From: Pantoea nemavictus
Lineage (GTDB): Bacteria > Pseudomonadota > Gammaproteobacteria > Enterobacterales > Enterobacteriaceae
Assembly: GCF_037479095.1 (NCBI RefSeq)
Contig: NZ_JBBGZW010000001.1
Location: 2,542,001 to 2,606,000 of the forward strand
Direction: 5' to 3'
DNA length: 64,000 nt
The number at the start of each line of letters is the position of its first letter. Within the stretch, counting starts at the first letter, position 1. This document shows positions 54,505 to 63,140 of this stretch, in pieces. The notes beneath the pieces are model-generated. The model was not told where the DNA came from and made no database searches. It was given only the letters and a program-made list of their open reading frames with translations. The position numbers were made by a program, and so were the translations under genes.

Positions 54505-55764
54505 TCAAGCTAACTCAAAAAGTTTGCCTTGCTTTTCATAACGCCTAATTGTTGTGTGATCAACATCAATTTGTTTTTGATCTTGATGACACAAATAAAT
54601 AATTCCTGGATTAGTAAACAGATCCGTTGTTCTGTAGATATTGTCTCCCGCTTTAGGCGTGTGCATCATACCGAAGTATGATGGGAGTGACTTTAAAAGT
54701 TCATCACAATTATTTACTTTAACAACACCTTCAAATTCTGATGCTAATGTAATGCACTGCAGTTGAGTTTTAAGCATGTACTTCTTGCCAAGTCTTGAAA
54801 CAAACTGTTCTGGTTTCGTATAGCGTTCAGCCGTAAGCGTAACATGACTATATCCTAATGCAGATACAACGGCGTGGTGCATAATAGTCCCTTGCATTCT
54901 GGCGGCTGTTTCAATAAGTACAGGCCCAGAATCAGTCATCATTAATTCACTATGGGATGGACCATTTTCAATACCGAGAATAGTAAGAGATTTTTCCATA
55001 TACTCAACAAGCTGGTCTTGAACATCCCCCAAGTAAGGTAAAAGAATTTCTCTTTCACAGATTAGCGATGCATTCTCAACTTCTTTTTTGTCGTCCGACC
55101 ATATTTCTGTAATTAGATGTTGCCCATTGATACTAACTGCATTGACAATATATTGCTGCCCATTAAGACGTTCTTGCAAAAGAACATTCTTATTTGTTAA
55201 ACCCAACTTGTTTTTTTTGCCATATATTTTATTAAAAGCATCTTCGACTTCATCAATAGTATTGCAAAAACGAACGCTATCAGCTCCAGCACTGTCTACA
55301 GGCTTAACTACTACAGGCCACTTTCCTAACTCACTAGCCCATTTTTTTGCTTGCTCTACAGATTCGGCCAAAAACTGAGGGATAGAATTTATCCCAGCTT
55401 TTTTTAGAGCCTCTTGCATTGAATATTTGTTACGGCGAAGAGCACTAGTATTTATTGAGTTTCCTGTTGTGCCTACTAATGAAGAGAGAAGGTCCGCAAC
55501 ATAAATACCCGTTTCAGTGCCCGGAATAATATATTCTGGAAATAGTGCTTTCAACTCTTCAGCTATTTTTAAAAACTCATCCTTAGATTCATTTTTTGGA
55601 GAGATTAAAAAATCAAATGTTTCATGCTTAAACGTTGACTGGTATTCCTGCGGAATTTCTGAAGATGACTGTATGTGAATACAAGACCAACCATTTTTTT
55701 TAAAAATAGGTGCTAATTCTGCTCCAGTTGAATACGCATCAACAATACATATGAATTTTTTCAT
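54505..55764 (-). CDS. ATP-grasp ligase (amino-acid or dipeptide ligase type)
   Basis: A protein of 419 residues. The ATP-binding lysine region WPVVVKPVDSAGADSV lies at about 149-164, the following glycine-rich loop and QERLNGQQYIVNAVS next, and the metal/ATP site in SELMMTDSGPVLIETAARMQG near 290-310. The layout resembles BacD/DdaF-like L-amino-acid ligases, which join two amino acids or an acid to an amine through an acyl phosphate. It follows the methyltransferase gene by 2 bases. The substrate pair is unknown. Confidence 0.88.
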   Translation of the reverse strand: MKKFICIVDAYSTGAELAPIFKKNGWSCIHIQSSSEIPQEYQSTFKHETFDFLISPKNESKDEFLKIAEELKALFPEYIIPGTETGIYVADLLSSLVGTTGNSINTSALRRNKYSMQEALKKAGINSIPQFLAESVEQAKKWASELGKWPVVVKPVDSAGADSVRFCNTIDEVEDAFNKIYGKKNKLGLTNKNVLLQERLNGQQYIVNAVSINGQHLITEIWSDDKKEVENASLICEREILLPYLGDVQDQLVEYMEKSLTILGIENGPSHSELMMTDSGPVLIETAARMQGTIMHHAVVSALGYSHVTLTAERYTKPEQFVSRLGKKYMLKTQLQCITLASEFEGVVKVNNCDELLKSLPSYFGMMHTPKAGDNIYRTTDLFTNPGIIYLCHQDQKQIDVDHTTIRRYEKQGKLFELA

Positions 55765-55766
55765 TT

Positions 55767-56486
55767 TTATCCTTTCCGAGCAATAATGACTAGGTTGTCG
55801 TCTTTCTCTTTCTTCTTTAGAGAGAAATCGCCATAAAGTGAAACAGTTGAGAATCCTGCCTTTAATAACTCATCTTTGAGCGTCTCTTTTTCATAAAGCC
55901 TTGTAAGACAACTCCAGTGTTGCGATTCTCGATGATAATCGACTTTTAACAGCCTCTTATCCCAGTCCATATAAAGATATTCTGTGATGCCATTCTCTTC
56001 TCGTATCAGAGAACCTTGTTCATTAATTCTATTTCTTGCTCTTTCCATATCAGCGAGCTCCATGAGTAGAACTCCCCCCGGACGTAACAAGCCATACCAA
56101 TAATTAAAAAGTGCTAGATCCTCTTCCTCGGTAGAGTAATATCCGAAGCTAGTATATACATTAATTAACAAATCAAAATTATCTCCGGGAATTTTTTTCA
56201 TATCAGCTTGATGATAAATTGGACCAGGAGCATTCTTTCTTGCTATTTCTAGCTGTTCAGAAGATAAATCTACAGCTGTAACCTTATATCCCTGATAAAA
56301 CAAAGCCAGACTCATTTTCCCTATACCACAGCATATATCTAATACTGATGGGTATTCAGATGGAGGGAACAAATCAACAAATTTTTCTGATGCGAGATTA
56401 TAGTCTTCATAGCGACCAAGATTATTTGAAACTTCTGTAAAAAACACAGGAAATCCCGTCTTATCATTCATACCACCTGCTGACAT
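55767..56486 (-). CDS. SAM-dependent methyltransferase
   Basis: A class-I methyltransferase of 239 residues. Motif I is VLDICCGIGKMSLAL at about 48-62, followed by VTAVDLSSEQLEIAR and the post-II segment FDLLINVYTSFGYYSTEEED. The ATG at 56486 is preferred because GGAGGG lies 4 bases upstream; an in-frame TTG exists 12 bases earlier. It begins 18 bases after the oxygenase gene. It probably methylates the oxygenase product or the final small molecule. Confidence 0.88.
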   Translation of the reverse strand: MSAGGMNDKTGFPVFFTEVSNNLGRYEDYNLASEKFVDLFPPSEYPSVLDICCGIGKMSLALFYQGYKVTAVDLSSEQLEIARKNAPGPIYHQADMKKIPGDNFDLLINVYTSFGYYSTEEEDLALFNYWYGLLRPGGVLLMELADMERARNRINEQGSLIREENGITEYLYMDWDKRLLKVDYHRESQHWSCLTRLYEKETLKDELLKAGFSTVSLYGDFSLKKKEKDDNLVIIARKG

Positions 56487-56504
56487 TGTACCCTCCAATT
56501 TTTT

Positions 56505-57390
56505 TTATTGCGCTGTATCTTGTGGATAAATATCTTCCATCGAATCATGCGTCAACGATGTGTCCTTGAAATCCAAGTCATTTGCATAGGTGAAAACGAT
56601 CACTGTGCGACGGGATTCCTGAGTTAACGGCGCTATACGATGAAGAGCATCCCTTGCCCGAAGCAAGTAACATTGGCCACGAGCAACATGGCGGCTAATT
56701 ACCGGATATTCAGCCAAGGTCTTCTTAATCCATTCTCGAGTATTCTCTTTCTTCCAGGGAACGTGTGGAATAAATTCGACTCGAGCACCAGAAAGCACAT
56801 CAGGTTCATCAATTACCCATACCAATGCGTAAGAATAGTCGTCCCAATGCCAACCATGAGTGTCGCCGCTTTTATTTTGGGAATTGATAATAAATTCTTC
56901 AGGTTCATAAGGTACGCGATAAAGCGTTTCACCTGTAATGCGTGAAAGAAACTTCAGGACACTTTGACTATCGAAAAAAGCAGGGATATATTTGCCTTCT
57001 TCACGAATAGCATTGCGGCCAACGCTATCGTATGCTCTTGGTGTGCTACCACTCTGCTTTATAATTACTTCGCGCCTAAGAGCATTTTTCTCAAGTAACG
57101 CGCGCGCTTCATCTTCCATCTTCCATTTTCTGTTGTAAATCTAAGGGAAGAAGATCCTCAATAACCACCATTAAATCGTCTTCATAGTCATTTCTGAGAT
57201 AATTGACCAGCGACTCTGGAAACCCACTAATGTGCTGAGAAATTTGTGTTTCAACGTTTTCCACAATTAACTCCCTTATATTTAAATACCCTGTCATACC
57301 TTGTCTCAGGCGTTTTAATAATGCCTTAGCATCATGCCGAGATCTTGTATCTGATTTCACAAATCGAACAAAAAACACGCAGTAAAACAT
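56505..57390 (-). pseudogene. Fe(II)/2-oxoglutarate oxygenase split by a 7-bp duplication
   Basis: Two frames together make one enzyme. The 5' frame (57390-57109) ends LLPLDLQQKMEDGR-stop; the 3' frame (57119-56505) starts MEDEARALLEKNALRR. At 57111-57124 ATCTTCC is present twice in tandem; one copy would join them as QQKMEDEARALL. The 3' part holds the facial triad HWD (H91, D93) and H160, with Arg170 for 2-oxoglutarate, in a HGWHWDDYSYALVW context like the free-amino-acid oxygenases/halogenases related to BesD. An Asp rather than Gly/Ala at the second position predicts hydroxylation. As written, the 3' product would lack about 90 residues. The true 5' start may be ATG 57297. Confidence 0.82.
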
Positions 57391-58217
57391 ATGCCTGGCA
57401 CCTATGTATTTAAGCCTCTATAGTTGTCTACTGCATTGGTGCCTGGATTAGCACTGCCTATTCTGACTGTTTTAATCAATGGGTAATTTTAAGTTGGACG
57501 GTAGCGTGCAAAACTCATCTTTGTGCGCTGTCATAAGCAGCCAGCCGCCTAGCGGTGGTAAGCGCGTCAGACTTTATGTGCACTATAATTATTTGTTGTC
57601 TTTCTTAGAATTAGCAATACTACTTTTTTAAAGCGTTATCACATAGTATTGATTGATACCATTAGCCGAATTTCATTCGACTAATTTTTCATATCAAAAT
57701 TTTTGATGAATGTTTCCAGCCCAATCCAATATGCGCTGAGATTAATCATCAATTATTCTTTTTCCTGATGAGACCTATGAACAAACTCATCGTTTCATTT
57801 GCTCCTTTAAGTTTAAAAAATTGAAATTGCATTTGTCGCCCGCGGGTAAATTCAAACAGCATGTATATTCACAGGCTAAAACTATTTTTCAAAGCAGGCA
57901 CTTTCCCATTTTATTAAACTGCAAGGAAAGTTATTAATTTCGAGTGATTATTCGGGTGGTAGTTCCAAACCATAAGATTGAAATAATAATAAGATGATAT
58001 TGCAGTTGCGAAGTGGCTGGTAGGATTACGAATCGAAGAGGTCAATTATCTAAACAATTTCCTGGTCATGATGTGTCGAGAAAATTTAGACCTCGAACTA
58101 AATAACTTCACCCGCCTGATAGGATGGTGAAGTTAGAAAATTTTAAGTCTAAGCAATTTTCAAAATTGATTTATAACTCTGGCACTCATCGGTTATTTTT
58201 ATTCAGCACCATCGTGT
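57391..58217. other. AT-rich gap of 827 bases, no gene seen
   Basis: This lies between the start of the biosynthetic-type operon and the end of panB. It contains the operon promoter region but no recognisable gene. Visible structures are the hairpin at 58104-58134 and the palindrome CAATTTTCAAAATTG near 58156. Confidence 0.45.
58104..58134 (-). terminator. Hairpin downstream of panB
   Basis: AACTTCACC at 58104-58112 pairs with GGTGAAGTT at 58126-58134. It lies about 85 bases after the panB stop and lacks a clear T-run, so termination is only possible. Confidence 0.4.
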
Positions 58218-59018
58218 TCATTCAGCGTAACAATGTTCAGCAGCAGGAAACGTTTTGGTTTTAACCGCAGCAACATAGCTCTGAATAGCATGCTGAATGC
58301 TGTCATGGCCCGTCATAAAGTTGCGGACAAACTTAGGCGCGCGCCCTGTGATACTCAATCCCAGCATGTCGTGTAAAACCAGCACCTGACCATCAGTATC
58401 TACCCCGGCTCCAATACCGATTACCGGGACGGTAACCGCTTCACTGAGTGCTTTGCCTACGGAAGAAGGAACCGCTTCAACCAAAATCATTGCTGCACCG
58501 GCGGCTTCAAGCTTAATGGCTGCATCGATAAGTCCTTTGGCCTGTTCTGGTCCACGACCCTGAACTTTAAACCCGCCAAACACATTGACCGATTGCGGCG
58601 TTAAACCAATATGTGCGCAGACAGGAATGCCATTGCGGGTTAACTGACGCACCGATTCACACAACCATTCGCCACCTTCCAGTTTCACCATTTGCGCCCC
58701 CGCCTGCATCAGACGGCCTGAACTTTGCAAAGCCTGATCTGGGGTGGCGTAGGTCATAAAGGAGAGGTCGGCGATGATAAAGCTGTCGGTGTTACCGCGT
58801 TTTACGCTGGCAGTGTGATAAACCATGTCTTCAAGGGTGACAGGAAGAGTACTGTCGTGGCCCTGCAGAATCATTCCGAGCGTATCGCCGATAAGCAGCA
58901 TATCGACGCCAGCCTGGCTGGACTCATGGGCAAAAGTCGCATCGTAGCAGGTCAACATGGCAATTTTTTCGCCGTTTTTCTTCATCTTCTGCAGATGGGT
59001 CAGGGTGATCTCGGGCAT
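58218..59018 (-). CDS. panB: 3-methyl-2-oxobutanoate hydroxymethyltransferase
   Basis: A protein of 266 residues matching PanB throughout: [72 protein letters not shown] and IGIGAG. Metal and ketopantoate-site residues are kept. It catalyses the first step of pantothenate synthesis. No panC is adjacent, so this is probably a second, accessory copy. It lies 9 bases after a LysE-type gene on the same strand. Confidence 0.93.
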   Translation of the reverse strand: MPEITLTHLQKMKKNGEKIAMLTCYDATFAHESSQAGVDMLLIGDTLGMILQGHDSTLPVTLEDMVYHTASVKRGNTDSFIIADLSFMTYATPDQALQSSGRLMQAGAQMVKLEGGEWLCESVRQLTRNGIPVCAHIGLTPQSVNVFGGFKVQGRGPEQAKGLIDAAIKLEAAGAAMILVEAVPSSVGKALSEAVTVPVIGIGAGVDTDGQVLVLHDMLGLSITGRAPKFVRNFMTGHDSIQHAIQSYVAAVKTKTFPAAEHCYAE

Positions 59019-59027
59019 CTCAATGTC

Positions 59028-59642
59028 TCATCTAAATGATTCTGTCAGTAATAGCGCTGCGATGATGATCATCAGAGCGCCGGAAATTTGGCTAACCAGG
59101 CGTGCAGCCCTTGGCCGGGTTTGTAACACGGCTTTCGATCCGAAGCCGACTATCAGGTAAACCACAGCACAGCTTACGACATGCACCATACCCAATGCGG
59201 CCATTTGTAAGGAGAGCGGCCATGTGCCATGCGGATCGGTGAATTGTGGCAACAACGCCAAAAACAGCAGAAATACCTTCGGATTTAGCCCACTTATGCA
59301 AAGCCCTTTTACAGCCCAACGCAGCGCATTACCTTCGAGCTGTCTTTCATCTGCAGTGGGAACGGCAGGATGACGCAACATGCCTATTCCCAGCCAGATC
59401 AAATAGCAGGCGCCAGCTACGGTTAATCCTTTCATGAGCGTGGGCAGGTCCGCGACCACGGCTCCTACACCTGCGGCAACAATTAACGTTGCAATCAAGT
59501 GACCAGAGAGCAATCCGCAGACTGCAGGAATAACCCGGCCTCCGCGAATGCCTGCGGAGATGGCATAGGCCCAGTCTGCTCCAGGAGTAATGACAAATAG
59601 CACTGAAACGGCCCAAAACGCAGCAAAAAAACTCAGCGCCAT
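59028..59642 (-). CDS. LysE/RhtB-family amino-acid exporter
   Basis: A protein of 204 residues with about five to six helices and the RhtB start FFAAFWAVSVLFVITPGADWAYAISAGIRGGR, then GLCISGLNPKVFLLFLALLPQF. It exports amino acids or analogues. It is divergent from an Lrp-type gene, its likely regulator, and followed by panB. Confidence 0.92.
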   Translation of the reverse strand: MALSFFAAFWAVSVLFVITPGADWAYAISAGIRGGRVIPAVCGLLSGHLIATLIVAAGVGAVVADLPTLMKGLTVAGACYLIWLGIGMLRHPAVPTADERQLEGNALRWAVKGLCISGLNPKVFLLFLALLPQFTDPHGTWPLSLQMAALGMVHVVSCAVVYLIVGFGSKAVLQTRPRAARLVSQISGALMIIIAALLLTESFR

Positions 59643-59873
59643 CGTTATCCCCCACTCAATGTATTAGACATGCTGAGCACAGCATCTTCGGGATGACTTA
59701 AAAAAATGATATTGCACACGATCTTCTACCTGATTAACGAAATAAACAGAATCTATTGCCAGATGCTGGGCGGCGTCGCACAGCATTAGCAGGTAGAAAG
59801 AATATCCTCAGCTGGTTAAAATGTGCTTTCAATATTAATGCGTAATAACGCTGATACGGGAATAATCTTGCCA

Positions 59874-60326
59874 ATGGACCGAATCGACCGCAATATTCTT
59901 GCTGAGCTACAAGCTGATGGCCGTTTATCCGTAACTGAGCTTGCGGAGCGAGTAGGATTAAGCCTGTCACCTTGCCATCGCAGGGTAAAAGCGCTGGAGC
60001 AGAGTGGCGTCATTCAGGGGTATCGTGCTCAGCTTGATCCAGCCTTCCTGGGATATAACTTCTCGGCGATTGTATTCGTGACGTTGCGTGATGGCGACCG
60101 TAAGGCCGTCAATGCGTTTGAAGAGGCGGTGAAAGAACTTTCGCAAATTACGCTGGCACAACGCTTATTTGGCGATCCAGATTATCTTCTGCATATCACA
60201 ACGCGTGATCTGCCCGCTTTTCAGCTGTTATATGATGAGAAACTTTCCGCTATGCCCGGCGTACAAAGGCTAACGTCGACCCTGGTGATGAAAACCGTCA
60301 TTCAGGATCGGCCGTTGCCGCTGTAG
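59874..60326 (+). CDS. Lrp/AsnC-family regulator
   Basis: A protein of about 150 residues. MDRIDRNILAELQADGRLSVTELAERVGLSLSPCHRRVKALEQSG is the Lrp HTH; the RAM ligand domain follows (GDPDYLLHITTRDLPAFQLLYDEKL). The ATG at 59874 starts the canonical domain, though upstream in-frame starts exist and the ribosome site is weak. It is divergent from the LysE gene. Confidence 0.88.
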   Translation: MDRIDRNILAELQADGRLSVTELAERVGLSLSPCHRRVKALEQSGVIQGYRAQLDPAFLGYNFSAIVFVTLRDGDRKAVNAFEEAVKELSQITLAQRLFGDPDYLLHITTRDLPAFQLLYDEKLSAMPGVQRLTSTLVMKTVIQDRPLPL

Positions 60327-60362
60327 GTCGGCTGCTAACTCGTTGTTTTGAGCATGACAATG

Positions 60363-61118
60363 CTATTTATGTGTAACCGGATGCAGCTTTAGCGGATCCA
60401 TTCGTCTGCTCAAAATCACCTCCGACGAAGGCAGGTCAGTAATGACCATGTCCATGTCGGTCAGTGAGAACATCTTGTACAGCGCGTTGCTGCCGTAAGT
60501 GTTGTTATCTGCCAGCATGATACATTTTCGCGCTGCGTTGATGATTGCATCATAGTAAGCCGCTCTGTACTCATCATGATGAAAAATGCCTTTATCACTC
60601 CATGATTCCGGTGCGATAAACGCCTTTTCAAAATTGAGACTCTTTAAGGTTTCAAGCGCAACGCGTTGATGAAAAGTATTGTCATGACGGCTGAGTTTGC
60701 CACCAATAAAAAACAGGGCGGCACTAGAGTGAGTCATAACATGCTGCGCAATGGCAAAGTCATTAGTGACAATGGTCATCTCATCGCTGTAAGGAAAAAA
60801 CGTGGCCAACTCAAACGTCAATTTTCCGCCATCAAGATAAACCACTTTGCTATCACCTAAATAACGTAGCGCAGCACGGACCAGAGAATGAGCCCCGGGG
60901 CGCTCAACGGGCATACGTAGCGGGGTTTCACGTGATTTCACACCACCGCGCGTAGACATGATGACGCCACGCGCGCTGAGCTGTTCAATATCCCGCCGTA
61001 TAGTCATCACCGTGACATCCAGCATATCTGCCAGCTCCCGCAGGCTGACAAAATGTTTGATGGATACCACCTCGAGTATCCGTTGATGACGCTCAGCGGG
61101 GATCATATCGCTCCTCAT
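60363..61118 (-). CDS. DeoR-family regulator
   Basis: A protein of 251 residues with an N-terminal DeoR HTH (PAERHQRILEVVSIKHFVSLRELADMLDVTVMTIRRDIEQL) and a sugar-phosphate-sensing DeoRC domain (KVVYLDGGKLTFELA, IVTNDFAIAQHV, KCIMLADNNTYG). Its first base overlaps the last base of the transporter gene, so it is cotranscribed with the operon it probably controls. Confidence 0.92.
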   Translation of the reverse strand: MRSDMIPAERHQRILEVVSIKHFVSLRELADMLDVTVMTIRRDIEQLSARGVIMSTRGGVKSRETPLRMPVERPGAHSLVRAALRYLGDSKVVYLDGGKLTFELATFFPYSDEMTIVTNDFAIAQHVMTHSSAALFFIGGKLSRHDNTFHQRVALETLKSLNFEKAFIAPESWSDKGIFHHDEYRAAYYDAIINAARKCIMLADNNTYGSNALYKMFSLTDMDMVITDLPSSEVILSRRMDPLKLHPVTHK

Positions 61119-62419
61119 CAGACAGGAATAATGCCAAGAACGACAGCGGCCAACAGAGCACAGACACTCATGATCCAGATTTTCACCATGGAGTGACGGA
61201 TATGCTCACCGACCTGAAGATTAAGCAGTCCTAACCCCAGATGCGTTGCAGGAATAACCGGACTAAGCAGCAAACCTATTTGTTCGGTAATGAGCATGGC
61301 GATGGTGACGTGCAGCGGGGAAACGTCAAAACTTTGCCCAAGGCCTACCGCGAGAGGAAGGAGTGCAAAATAGAACGCATCGGATCCAATCAAAATAACG
61401 ATCGGTACGCTGAAAGCAGCCAGAATTATATAAAGATAAGGTCCTAAACTGGAAGGAAGTACCGCAGCGAGTTCATTTACTAATACTTTAATAATGCCAG
61501 TATTTTGCAATATGCCCACAAATACGCCAATCGTTAAGAAGATCACGATTACCGGGAAGATGGTTAACGCGTAATCTTTAATTTTCTGTTGTGCTTTTTT
61601 GGCATCCGGATAATTGATCATGACTGCCAGCGAGAATGCGATCATAAACAGGAAGTTACCCGCGACTAATCCAGAAACCAGAATCACAATGGTTGCAATC
61701 ACCAACACAAAGTTAGCGCGCAGCAGCCATGGATTATGGTCACCTTTGCTGGTTAGCATCTCCTCACGCATCACCAGGAAGGCCTCTTTGCTAATGCCAG
61801 AACCACTTTTATTTTCTACTCTGGCCATGTACCAACAGAGAATAACGCCGAGAACAAACAGCACGACCTGCAGAGGAATGAGTTTGTAGTAGACGTCAAG
61901 AATATCAAGATGGGTCACCGCAATGGCTCGGTTCAGTGAGCCTCCCCATGGGGTAATACCCGTTACGCCGACTCCAACGGTAACCAGCATCAGCAACGTT
62001 TTACGGCTGATGTTCATCTTTTCATACAGCGGTAACAATGCCGGAACGGTTACCAGCAGGGTTGCGTACGCATTACCATCGAGGCTACAGACTGAGGCTA
62101 TAACCAATGTCGCAAGTAGAACAGAAAAGGTCGATTGTGTGACGAAACGCAGGATGAAACGCACAATCACGTCAAACACACCGGCTTCTTTCATCAGGGT
62201 AAAAAACATGGCGCTAAATGCGACTAGCGTAGCGGTGCCAACTACCGATTTCAGTCCTGAAGCGACATATTCGCCCAGTTCTTTAAAGCCAAATCCACAG
62301 ACTAAAGCAGCTACCGTAGGTAAGATAATAAACAGCACACTGGGAGGGAACTTATTTTTCAATAAGCACCATGTCAGAATAACAAACATGACAATCCCGG
62401 TGATAAGCATCAAAGGCAT
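61118..62419 (-). CDS. CitMHS-family organic-acid transporter
   Basis: A protein of 433 residues with about 12 membrane segments. KEAGVFDVIVRFILRFVTQ, SLDGNAYATLLVTVPALLPLYEKM and GVGVTGITPWGGSLNRAIAVTHLD are CitMHS features. It likely imports the hydroxy acid that is degraded by the otnK/otnC genes upstream. In the E. coli equivalent operon this place is held by a GntP-type permease. Confidence 0.9.
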   Translation of the reverse strand: MPLMLITGIVMFVILTWCLLKNKFPPSVLFIILPTVAALVCGFGFKELGEYVASGLKSVVGTATLVAFSAMFFTLMKEAGVFDVIVRFILRFVTQSTFSVLLATLVIASVCSLDGNAYATLLVTVPALLPLYEKMNISRKTLLMLVTVGVGVTGITPWGGSLNRAIAVTHLDILDVYYKLIPLQVVLFVLGVILCWYMARVENKSGSGISKEAFLVMREEMLTSKGDHNPWLLRANFVLVIATIVILVSGLVAGNFLFMIAFSLAVMINYPDAKKAQQKIKDYALTIFPVIVIFLTIGVFVGILQNTGIIKVLVNELAAVLPSSLGPYLYIILAAFSVPIVILIGSDAFYFALLPLAVGLGQSFDVSPLHVTIAMLITEQIGLLLSPVIPATHLGLGLLNLQVGEHIRHSMVKIWIMSVCALLAAVVLGIIPV

Positions 62420-62501
62420 GACTTATCCTTTTAATTTTCAGAGTAGAAGATGTAAAAAAACGCTGCGCAGATAAATCTGCACAGCTTTACCATGGCAATA
62501 T

Positions 62502-63140
62502 TTATTTCATATTGAAAAGCGTATTGAGCTCATCAATATTTTCATTAGTTAATGTTTTCATGCCATAGGGTTTGAGTACGAAATAGAGTTTTGCCGTTTC
62601 CTCTAACTCTTCTGCATTAAAAACCGCTTCACGGATATTTTTACCCGAAATAATGGGGCCATGGTTGGCGAGAAGAATTGAATTATGATCCTTAGCCAGT
62701 TTTTCAACATGCACAGCAATTTCTGGCGAGCCCGGCCGAATATAAGGCACCACCGGCAGTTTACCCACACGCATCACGTAGTAAGGAGTTATCGCCGGCA
62801 GTGCATTTTCATAGTCGAGATCGGGTAAGCAAGATAATGCGGTCAGCCAGGGGGAGTGCAAATGTACGATGCCGCCACAAGCAGGACGCTGACGGTACAT
62901 TGCCAGGTGCATCAGCACTTCTTTAGACGCCTTATGACCCGAAACCAGCTCACCGGTCATCGTGACTTTACTCAATTCATCAGCATCCAGGTCGCCAAAA
63001 CTGGAGTTCGTCGGTGTGGCGAGGATATGGCCATCAGGCAGTTTCAGGCTGATATTTCCAGCGCCACCACTGCTGTAACCACGTTCAAACAGGGAGCGTG
63101 CGTAGCGCACTAAATCCTGACGATATTGGACTTCGCTCAT
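62502..63140 (-). CDS. otnC: 3-oxo-tetronate 4-phosphate decarboxylase
   Basis: A class-II aldolase of 212 residues. The catalytic and zinc residues appear in KEVLMHLAMYR, IVHLHSPW and LLANHGPI. Sequence and linkage to otnK identify OtnC (YgbL type), which decarboxylates 3-oxo-tetronate 4-phosphate to dihydroxyacetone phosphate. Its ATG overlaps the otnK stop by 4 bases. Confidence 0.9.
   Translation of the reverse strand: MSEVQYRQDLVRYARSLFERGYSSGGAGNISLKLPDGHILATPTNSSFGDLDADELSKVTMTGELVSGHKASKEVLMHLAMYRQRPACGGIVHLHSPWLTALSCLPDLDYENALPAITPYYVMRVGKLPVVPYIRPGSPEIAVHVEKLAKDHNSILLANHGPIISGKNIREAVFNAEELEETAKLYFVLKPYGMKTLTNENIDELNTLFNMK

Noticed and set aside
57391..58217. Short open frame MNKLIVSFAPLSLKN in the gap before panB
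   Set aside because: Fifteen codons, no ribosome site and no context; likely chance.
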